Translations under genes and position numbers: made by a program
Shown: one piece after another, positions 5,088 to 11,169 of the stretch
How positions within the stretch are numbered: the first letter of the stretch is position 1
Layout: each line of letters begins with the position of its first letter
Assembly: GCA_958477305.1 (NCBI GenBank)
Contig: CAUEFI010000037.1
Coordinates: 1 to 11,922 of the forward strand
Direction of reading: 5' to 3'
DNA length: 11,922 bases
From: HGM12998 sp900756495
Lineage (GTDB): Bacteria; Bacillota; Clostridia; Oscillospirales; Oscillospiraceae
Notes under the pieces: generated by a model
Told to the model about the DNA's origin: nothing
What the model saw: the letters and a program-made list of their open reading frames with translations, nothing else
The model's database searches: none

Positions 5088-6836
5088 TCAGGGTAAACGC
5101 CCGTAGGCGTAGAAATGAGATTGCCAGTAACTTGTATTTAAGTTTGCGTATTGGATGGGATCTCCACAGTGGATCATCATCCCGTCCCCCACATAGATGC
5201 CACAGTGGGACACGCCCGCCGTGTCATAGGTGCCGACAAAGAACACCAGATCGCCGGGCTTTGGACTGCTGGTAGGGGTGCAGATGTTATAGAGCCCCTG
5301 GGCCCCCAGGCGGCCCACATTCCAGCCGGAGTGATTGATGACCCAGGACACGAAGCCGGAACAGTCAAAGGACGTGGCCGGGGAGCTCCCGCCCCACACA
5401 TAGGGATAGCCCAGGTATTTCTCCGCCTCGGTGAGCATGGCCGCAAAGGTTTCATCGTCCAGGTATTCCCCCGGCACGTCATATCCAGCGGGCGGGTTGG
5501 TAACGTATTTTCCCACATAGGCCGACTCCGGGAACAGGTCAGGCCGGTTCCCCAGGGTGGACATATAGAGGGAGTACCGGGACATCTGTTCCTCGTTCAT
5601 CATTTCCAGGGGCAGATGGGACAGGTTGCGGTTTTCCAGCGTCACATAGCAGATGTAGTAATTGTAGGGGACTTCCACATCGTAGGAGTTGCCCTCGCTG
5701 TCCGTCCGGCTTTCCGTCCGATAGCGCACCTCAACCACCACATCTTCGGTGAGAATGTACTGGCGGTCAAAGAGGTTTTCCAGCGTCCCCTGCACCTGAT
5801 CCAGCATCCATGCCCCCTCATGGAGCACAGACAGGATAGAGATCAGCACATAGGGATCGTGCTCAATGCTGTCCAAGTCGAAGTGATACTCGTCATAGTC
5901 ATGGGTGCTTTCGTAGCTGTCCAGGTAGTCCTGGAGCTCCGCCTCCATGCCGCAGTAGGCCGCCTCCGCCGCCAGCATTTCCTCGTCCTGGGATGGGTAG
6001 GTAGTCGCGCCCACCGCGCCCGCCCCGGCGTTGCCAAGCGTCACCAGGGAGGACGAACAGGACTGCATCATAAAGAGCAGGAGCACACAGGCCAGGGCCA
6101 GCACCACCCCCACGGGATGCCGCTTCACAAAGCCTACTGCCTTTGCCCCGGCCTTTTCCGTGGCGGCGGCTGTCTTTTTCGCCGCGCCTGCCGCCCCGGT
6201 CTTGACCGCCTCCCGCGCCCGCTTCTGGTACTGCTTTTTCAAGCGGTGCTTGCGCCACATCCGGGAAACCGGGTTGCCGGACATCTCCGGGTGTTCCTGG
6301 GCGGCCATGCGGAAGTGATAGTCCGCCGTGGCTTTGACATATTTGGACTCGGCCCGCTGGACGGCCTTTGCCGGGTGTTCCCGGACTTTCCGCTTCACAA
6401 ACCGGGAGCCATGCCGCAGGGCGGCCTCGCCCACCAGCTCGGAGCGGTGGGCCCCCTCGATGCCCACATTCTCATGCTCGTTTTCATAAATCTTCCCATG
6501 CACAAAGCCGTGGGCGGCCCCGCCAGCGGCGCGGCCCACCCGCCGGATGGGGCCGGGCTTTTTTGGGGGCTTCTGTTTTGCCAGCTTGTCTTTGGCCGCC
6601 TCCAGCTTTTCCCCGCGCTTTTCCATGCGGAGCTTAGAAGCGGCGGCCTGTTCCTGTTTGCTTTTCTGCCGGAACTTCGACTTGTGGACACTTTGTCCAG
6701 AAGTGCCCTCCGCCCCAGCACCACCTGGGGAGCCCCCAGCGCCCCCGGAAGAAGCGCCGCCGGGATCGGCGGGCTCCTCCGAGGAACCGGGGCGCTCCCT
6801 GGGCTCCTGTTGGGGTTTATTCGGTTTTCGCTTCAT
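5088..6836 (-). CDS. CD1108-family NlpC/P60 cell-wall hydrolase of the conjugation system
   Basis: This 582-residue protein is the likely local peptidoglycan-opening enzyme of the mating channel. The first ~240 residues are low complexity, basic, and rich in Gly/Ala/Lys. A transmembrane helix follows at about 242-262 (VGVVLALACVLLLFMM). The extracellular region ends in an NlpC/P60 domain with AEKYLGYPYVWGGS...FDCSGFVSW and the expected catalytic residues C492, H544 (SHCGIYVG) and H556 (MIHCGD). Such enzymes cut gamma-D-Glu-diamino acid bonds in stem peptides. The start is ATG 6836 with GGAGG 9 nt upstream, overlapping the VirB4 stop by 20 nt. The N-terminal cytoplasmic part contains GTSGQSVHKS, the translation of palindrome copy 6. 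In VirB1-like fashion it would act with VirB4 and VirB6. Confidence 0.93.
   Translation of the reverse strand: MKRKPNKPQQEPRERPGSSEEPADPGGASSGGAGGSPGGAGAEGTSGQSVHKSKFRQKSKQEQAAASKLRMEKRGEKLEAAKDKLAKQKPPKKPGPIRRVGRAAGGAAHGFVHGKIYENEHENVGIEGAHRSELVGEAALRHGSRFVKRKVREHPAKAVQRAESKYVKATADYHFRMAAQEHPEMSGNPVSRMWRKHRLKKQYQKRAREAVKTGAAGAAKKTAAATEKAGAKAVGFVKRHPVGVVLALACVLLLFMMQSCSSSLVTLGNAGAGAVGATTYPSQDEEMLAAEAAYCGMEAELQDYLDSYESTHDYDEYHFDLDSIEHDPYVLISILSVLHEGAWMLDQVQGTLENLFDRQYILTEDVVVEVRYRTESRTDSEGNSYDVEVPYNYYICYVTLENRNLSHLPLEMMNEEQMSRYSLYMSTLGNRPDLFPESAYVGKYVTNPPAGYDVPGEYLDDETFAAMLTEAEKYLGYPYVWGGSSPATSFDCSGFVSWVINHSGWNVGRLGAQGLYNICTPTSSPKPGDLVFFVGTYDTAGVSHCGIYVGDGMMIHCGDPIQYANLNTSYWQSHFYAYGRLP
6680..6704. 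repeat. Palindromic repeat, copy 6 (inside NlpC/P60 gene)
   Basis: Same as copies 1 and 5 except for one outer-arm base (ACTTG instead of ACTTC). It is translated as TSGQSVHKS in the low-complexity N-terminal part of the CD1108-type protein; the changed base turns Q into H. Confidence 0.94.
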
Positions 6837-9192
6837 TCTTCAAATCCTCCGGGCGGGTGGTGAGCAGGTTATAGATCTCCCCACGGGGGAACCGATCCAC
6901 AAAGGGGATGGTCACATCGCCATAGAACAGCAGGCCCTCGCCGGAATTGGAATGGGTGATATAGGAGAGCTGATGCTCGGAAATACCGAGCTGTTTCGCC
7001 AAAATCGCCCGGTCACTTTGGGCCTGGGACAGCAGGATCATAAAGTCGGTGTTGTCCAGAATGGCCTCGATCTCCCGGCTGGCCAAAAGGTCTTTGACGT
7101 TCTGCGTTAAAGCTGAGGGCACGCAGCCCTTTTTGCGGAGCATCTTCCACACGGCCACAAAGTAGCTGGCGGTGAGCGCGTCCCGGAGCAGGATGTGGAA
7201 CTCGTCAAAGTAGCACCAGGTAGAAACGCCGTTGTGGAAATTGGCATCCACCGCCTGGGAAACAAATTCATTTGTGATGTGCATAGCGATCTTTCGGAGG
7301 TTTTCTCCCATGTTCTTGAGCACAATACACACCACCCGTTTATCCGTTTTTACATTAGTCGGATGATTAAAAAGATTGAGGGAGCCCGTACAGTAGAGCT
7401 CCAGGGCGGTTGCCACACGGCGGGCCTCCGGCTCCGGCTGTTTCAAGAGTTCCTCGTACAAGTCCTGCAACAGCGGCGTTTTTCCCGTGGCAATTCCCAG
7501 GGCCTGCTCCCGGTAGACCAGCCGCACACAGCGGTCAATCACCGTCTTTTCAATGGGTTGCAGGCCGTCTTTGCCGCCCACCACCAGCTCGCACAGGGAC
7601 AACAAAAAATCCGCTTTCATGGAAAGCGGGCTTTCTCCGGCGGTCATGTTAAGTTCTACATCCATCGGGTTTAAGTGATTTGGGCTGTCCGGGGATATTT
7701 CAATAATTTGTGCCTGGTTTCCCAGCCTGCGTACCAGCGGGACATATTCCCCCATCGGATCGACAATGATGATCCGGTCTTTTGGGATAGAGAGAAACAC
7801 GTTGATGATTTCACGCTTTGCGGCAAAACTCTTGCCGGAGCCCGTAGAGCCGAGATACAAGCCGTTGGCCGATTTCAGCTTTTTCCGATCCGCCATAATG
7901 ACGTTGTGGGAAAGAGCGTTCATACCGTAGTAGAGGGACGGCCCGGCCATCCGTAGCTCCCTGGTCATAAAGGGAATGAAAATCGCCGTGGAGCTGGTAG
8001 TCATGCCCCGCTGGATTTCCACCTCGTTATAGCCTAGGGCCAGCGAGGACACAAAGCCCTGTTCCTGTTGCCAGTCCAGCCGCTTCAAAGCGCAGTTGTA
8101 TTTCTGCGCGATACCGCCCACCGTGAACACGTCATTCTCCAGCCGCTGGCGGGTGGGGGCAAGGTTTACTACTGTGAACGTGAGCAGGAACATCCGCTCG
8201 TTTCGGGACTGCAGGTCAGCCAGAAGCTCCGCCGCGTCCTTGCTGAACGTAATGAGGTCAGGGGGCAGGATGTCGGGATCGTACCCGGCCCGCACCGCCT
8301 TGCGCTGTTCCTCCACCTTCATTTTGCCGATGTCGGAGATTTTGCCCTTGATGGTCTTAATGGCTTTAAGCTGATCCACCGTCTGGATGTGCATGGTTAC
8401 GGTCATTTCCGCATCCAGCTCCAGGATCTCCGCCAGGAGCTTGTCAGAGAGCTCGGACGCCAAAATCTGCAAGTAGGACGCCGCGCCCCAGTATTGGCCG
8501 ATGCGGAACGTCCGGGCCTGCCGGAAGTCGAAGCTGTCCGGCGCGATGTAGTCTTTTGTGCCAAGCCCGGTTTTGGGGATGTCCTGCCAGGAGAAGCGGA
8601 ACGGCTCCCGGTTGCCGGGGTGCATCTGCCCGTGGAGCAGGGCAAGCCGCGCCTGCCCGTCCATCGGGACAGAGGGAACGCCCAGCCGTTTGAGGTTGCC
8701 TGTCACATCAGCCTCCACCCGTTCCAGGCGGGGGCGGGCCTCAGCGATCCCATCGGCGGGCAGGCCAAAGGTGATATATTTTGACCGCTCGATGCCGTTA
8801 TTACTTTTGGCAATCTGGTTTTTCAGCATCCCCGTAAACTCGGCCCGGATGCTGTCAAAGTCATCCTGGGCCGGAGGAATGTTGACCTTGTACTTGCTCC
8901 TGGAACGGGAGCGGCGGTTGATAAAGGAGAGCTGGAACGGCAGGGACGTATCAAAGTAGTTGAGGAACGCGCTCCACCCGCCAAAAATCGCCGTCTGATC
9001 CTCCGTAGACGCAACGGAATAGTTGATGTCCTCATATTCCACCGTCTTTGTGTAGAGCCCGCCGGGGAGCTGGCACACGCCGTCCGGGTGCATCACCAGA
9101 TAAGGGATGGTCTGCTGGGCGGACAAAACAGCTTTTCGGTTAGCGGCCTTTCCGGGGCCGCGCTTTGGGCTTTTTGCTTTCTGCAATCGCAT
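6817..9192 (-). CDS. VirB4-like conjugal transfer ATPase (CD1110 family)
   Basis: This protein (791 residues from ATG 9192) is the energy-providing ATPase of the type IV secretion system. Walker A is YLGSTGSGKSFAAKRE with K454, and Walker B is WCYFDEFHILL with D663 and E664; the C-terminal part has LTQNVKDLL, the typical motif III-like Gln region. The N-terminal half carries AQQTIPYLVMHPDGVCQL, the usual start of this family. ATG 9192 touches the Shine-Dalgarno (AAAGGAGGATG), so the third codon, TTG 9186, with a 6-nt spacing, is a better candidate for the true start; the difference is two residues. The 5' end overlaps the prgI 3' end by 53 nt, and the 3' end overlaps the next gene by 20 nt. 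No frameshift is seen and both ATPase motifs are intact. Confidence 0.96.
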   Translation of the reverse strand: MRLQKAKSPKRGPGKAANRKAVLSAQQTIPYLVMHPDGVCQLPGGLYTKTVEYEDINYSVASTEDQTAIFGGWSAFLNYFDTSLPFQLSFINRRSRSRSKYKVNIPPAQDDFDSIRAEFTGMLKNQIAKSNNGIERSKYITFGLPADGIAEARPRLERVEADVTGNLKRLGVPSVPMDGQARLALLHGQMHPGNREPFRFSWQDIPKTGLGTKDYIAPDSFDFRQARTFRIGQYWGAASYLQILASELSDKLLAEILELDAEMTVTMHIQTVDQLKAIKTIKGKISDIGKMKVEEQRKAVRAGYDPDILPPDLITFSKDAAELLADLQSRNERMFLLTFTVVNLAPTRQRLENDVFTVGGIAQKYNCALKRLDWQQEQGFVSSLALGYNEVEIQRGMTTSSTAIFIPFMTRELRMAGPSLYYGMNALSHNVIMADRKKLKSANGLYLGSTGSGKSFAAKREIINVFLSIPKDRIIIVDPMGEYVPLVRRLGNQAQIIEISPDSPNHLNPMDVELNMTAGESPLSMKADFLLSLCELVVGGKDGLQPIEKTVIDRCVRLVYREQALGIATGKTPLLQDLYEELLKQPEPEARRVATALELYCTGSLNLFNHPTNVKTDKRVVCIVLKNMGENLRKIAMHITNEFVSQAVDANFHNGVSTWCYFDEFHILLRDALTASYFVAVWKMLRKKGCVPSALTQNVKDLLASREIEAILDNTDFMILLSQAQSDRAILAKQLGISEHQLSYITHSNSGEGLLFYGDVTIPFVDRFPRGEIYNLLTTRPEDLKNEAKTE

Positions 9193-9544
9193 CCTCCTTT
9201 CTCACAGCGCCCCGCTGGGTGAACGGGGCATAGATATTTTCCGTCTGGTAGGGCCTCACCCCAGGCCGCAGGAACTTAGCCCGCAGGACGTTCCGCACCA
9301 CCTTTTCAAAGGGGAGCCCGTCTTTTTCATACATCGCCAGCAGGAACGCCGGGAACGCCACCCCCATCATCAGGAACATGGCCCCCGTGTTACCAATGGA
9401 GCTCCGGGCCAGCAGGTAGGACGGGATGCCCACCGCCGCCGCGATCCCGAAGCACACAAGCTGGCGTCTCGTCAGGTTAAAGGCAAGTTTGGTCTTGATT
9501 TTGGATAAGTCGTTGGGGACATTTACATAGGGAATTTCAATCAC
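9140..9544 (-). CDS. PrgI family membrane protein of the T4SS
   Basis: The protein has about 134 residues. It begins (V)IEIPYVNVPNDLSKIKTKLAFNLTRRQLVCF, the family signature, then two hydrophobic helices (CFGIAAAVGIPSYLLA and GAMFLMMGVAFPAFLLAMY), then a cytoplasmic segment PFEKVVRNVLRAKFLRPGVRPYQTENIY. PrgI proteins pair with VirB4 in Gram-positive transfer channels and are VirB3-like. The frame stays open to 9619, but the extra 25 residues come from the end of the methyltransferase and palindrome copy 7, so they are not likely translated. AAAGGAG (9551-9545) lies immediately before GTG 9544, 2 nt before ATT 9541 and 8 nt before ATT 9535, so the exact start is uncertain and may be an ATT codon (MEIPYVNVP by family resemblance). 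Confidence 0.9.
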   Translation of the reverse strand: MIEIPYVNVPNDLSKIKTKLAFNLTRRQLVCFGIAAAVGIPSYLLARSSIGNTGAMFLMMGVAFPAFLLAMYEKDGLPFEKVVRNVLRAKFLRPGVRPYQTENIYAPFTQRGAVRKEDAIAESKKPKARPRKGR

Positions 9545-10119
9545 TCCTTTCTGTCCCCGGCCACCTCTGGACACTTTGTCCAGAAGTCCGGGAGGGTGCT
9601 TTCCACCTCGTTCCCCCACACGTCCCAGCCGGGCGGGGACTGCCGGGCGAACAGCTCCACCCTGGGCACGTCGCCCATGAGGGCCACGATCTTTTCACGG
9701 GCCTCCTCCGGCTTGCGGCTGTGCTCCTGGATGGGGGAAATGATAAACTGGTGGACGTTTGCCGCCTGCCGTTTCGGATGTCCCCGCGTTGCCAGCAGGC
9801 AGACCTCCGCGTTGCCCCGCGTCCAAAAGCCCAGGCCGTAGAACCAGCCCTCGGACTTGCGGTTTTTCTTTAACCAGACGAAAGCAACGCTCTTGTAAGT
9901 GAAGCCCCACGCCTTGATGAGCCGCAGGGCCTCCGGGAGCTGCGGGAACGTAGCCCACAAAAAAAGCACGCTGTCCGGGGCCGCCAGATCTGCCACCGGG
10001 AGCGTGCATAACTCGTCAATCCCCATTGTGGGGTAGTGTTTTTCCGCCGCCCCCTGCAAGCCCTTTTGAGCATACCGCCAAGGGGGATCGGCGTAGATCA
10101 CAGAATATTTCCCGATCAT
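9541..10119 (-). CDS. MT-A70 family DNA adenine methyltransferase
   Basis: This 192-residue protein begins MIGKYSVIYADPPWRYAQKG; DPPW at residues 11-14 is the catalytic motif of MT-A70 enzymes, which methylate N6 of adenine. FLWATFPQLPEALRLIKAWGF and NAEVCLLATRGHPKR are further conserved stretches seen in phage and mobile-element members, and LFARQ-PPGWDVWGNEV is the usual end. The residues after WGNEV (ESTLPDFWTKCPEVAGDRKE) are an extra tail, of which FWTKCPEV is the translation of palindrome copy 7. The start ATG 10119 has AAAGGAG 4 nt upstream and shares one base with the stop of the preceding methyltransferase gene. No restriction endonuclease is seen, so protection, regulation or counter-defence is more likely than a restriction pair. 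Confidence 0.92.
   Translation of the reverse strand: MIGKYSVIYADPPWRYAQKGLQGAAEKHYPTMGIDELCTLPVADLAAPDSVLFLWATFPQLPEALRLIKAWGFTYKSVAFVWLKKNRKSEGWFYGLGFWTRGNAEVCLLATRGHPKRQAANVHQFIISPIQEHSRKPEEAREKIVALMGDVPRVELFARQSPPGWDVWGNEVESTLPDFWTKCPEVAGDRKE
9563..9587. repeat. Palindromic repeat, copy 7 (end of MT-A70 gene)
   Basis: Core TGGACA-CTT-TGTCCA, arms ACCTC and GAAGT. On the minus strand it is read in a different frame from copies 5, 6 and 8, giving FWTKCPEV in the C-terminal tail of the MT-A70 enzyme. It lies 19 nt upstream of the prgI start region. Confidence 0.95.
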
Positions 10120-10913
10120 TACACTCCTTTCTCCCCAGCCTCCACCGCCGCGCCTGCCACACGGATGCGCTCGCTGGTGGCGGCATAGTAGGCCGGGACG
10201 GTTTCAAAACAGAGGAAGCGGCGGCCCGTGTTGAGAGCGGCCACCGCCGTTGTGCCGGAGCCCGCGCAGATGTCGGCCACCAGTTCGCCGGGCCGGGTAT
10301 AGGTCTTGATGAAATACTCACACAGGGCCACCGGCTTCTGCGTAGGGTGGACGGTGCGCTGGACGGTGGGGAACGTGAGCACATTCCCCGGAAAGCGCAG
10401 GCCGTCCTCCGAGCCGCCCGTGGTACGGACGAATTTTCCATAGTTCGGGCTGTCCCCGTTGTTCGTCAGACTCCGCTTGTAGGGCTTGCCCTGTTCAAAC
10501 TGCGGGTTGTAAAGAGGGAGCTTCTGGTAGAACACCAGGATGTTCTCCGTCTTTTTCAGCGGAGCGCGGCGGGCATTGAGAAAGCCAGTAGAGCAGCTTT
10601 TGTACCACACCCACTCATAACGGAGCATGGACAGGTTGGATGCCCCCAGCACCTTGTCATAGGGGCACTGCGCGAAAAACAGGATCGCGCCGTCCGGCTT
10701 CACCGCCCATTTCACCGCCTCCCACAGCTCCGGGAGCGGCAGGGGCACATCCCAAAAGTTCCGGGTTGTGCCATAGGGCGGATCGGTTAAGAGCATATCC
10801 ACGGAATGGCGGGGCAGGGAGCGCAGGCCCTCGATGCCATCCATGAGGAACAGCCCCTCTGTGAGTTCCGGGGATTTCTGGACACTTTGTCCAGAGGTGC
10901 CCTTATCGGTCAT
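10119..10913 (-). CDS. Beta-class DNA methyltransferase (N6-adenine or N4-cytosine)
   Basis: This 264-residue protein has catalytic motif IV DPPYGT at residues 44-49 before the SAM-binding motif I DICAGSGTT (D214), with HPTQKPVALCEYFIKTY between them. That order (IV then I) defines beta-class amino-methyltransferases acting on N6 of adenine or N4 of cytosine. The target site cannot be read from the sequence. The start is ATG 10913 with AAGGAGG 7 nt upstream, inside the preceding gene. The first residues MTDKGTSGQSVQKSPEL precede the conserved LMDGIEGLRSLPRHSVDMLLTDPPY; TSGQSVQKS is the translation of palindrome copy 8, so the repeat forms an N-terminal extension. It is read together with the MT-A70 gene. 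Methyltransferases without a nuclease are common in conjugative elements and can blunt host restriction. Confidence 0.92.
   Translation of the reverse strand: MTDKGTSGQSVQKSPELTEGLFLMDGIEGLRSLPRHSVDMLLTDPPYGTTRNFWDVPLPLPELWEAVKWAVKPDGAILFFAQCPYDKVLGASNLSMLRYEWVWYKSCSTGFLNARRAPLKKTENILVFYQKLPLYNPQFEQGKPYKRSLTNNGDSPNYGKFVRTTGGSEDGLRFPGNVLTFPTVQRTVHPTQKPVALCEYFIKTYTRPGELVADICAGSGTTAVAALNTGRRFLCFETVPAYYAATSERIRVAGAAVEAGEKGV
10874..10898. repeat. Palindromic repeat, copy 8 (start of methyltransferase gene)
   Basis: Core TGGACA-CTT-TGTCCA, arms ATTTC and GAGGT. It is translated as TSGQSVQKS near the N-terminus of the beta-class methyltransferase, 5 nt past the stop of the preceding gene. Confidence 0.95.
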
Positions 10914-11154
10914 CCCTGGCCTCCTTGCCCTTTGCCGGGGCGGGCCGGGCGGCGTTCTCGCGGGCGGCCTGCGCCCGCCCCTCGGCTAACTGCTGGGCAA
11001 TCGTCTTTGCGTCACCCCTGCCGCCCAGCAATTCCCGCTTTTGCAAAACGGCCTCCGTTTCCGCCATAAAGCGGTGAACGTCAGCCTGGGTGAAGTCCTC
11101 CGGCGCTTTCCCATACCACAGGCGCGTCCCGTCGGGCCCATATCTTCTCGGCAT
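10903..11154 (-). CDS. 83-residue hypothetical protein
   Basis: This protein begins MPRRYGPDGTRLWYGKAPEDFTQADVHRFMAETEAVLQKRELLGG; the second half is Ala/Arg/Lys-rich and helical (AEGRAQAARENAARPAPAKGKEARDDR). There is no signal peptide, membrane segment or known motif. The start ATG 11154 has an AAAGGGG Shine-Dalgarno. The end carries the Shine-Dalgarno of the following methyltransferase gene and overlaps it by 11 nt, so the two are translationally linked. It sits 15 nt after the VirB6-like gene. I do not recognise the family; the link to the methyltransferase suggests that it may be a partner or specificity helper, but this is only position-based. Confidence 0.72.
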   Translation of the reverse strand: MPRRYGPDGTRLWYGKAPEDFTQADVHRFMAETEAVLQKRELLGGRGDAKTIAQQLAEGRAQAARENAARPAPAKGKEARDDR

Positions 11155-11169
11155 ACAACACCCCTTTCT

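Noticed and set aside
5151..6863. 570-codon open frame on the plus strand
   Set aside because: It mirrors the NlpC/P60 gene, whose catalytic residues and membrane helix are clear. Long antisense frames are expected in GC-rich DNA; no family features and no ribosome binding site fit.
9545..9619. 25-residue N-terminal extension of PrgI
   Set aside because: It starts at a GTG inside the MT-A70 gene without a Shine-Dalgarno and includes translated palindrome copy 7; the family start is near IEIPYVNVP.
29..10898. The repeated palindrome as a CRISPR array or iteron set
   Set aside because: Copies are 0.4-2.9 kb apart with genes between them; there are no regular spacers and no cas or replication-initiator gene in the window.
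29..10898. The palindromes as ordinary intrinsic terminators
   Set aside because: No copy is followed by a U run on either strand, and four lie inside coding sequence of an operon that must be read through.
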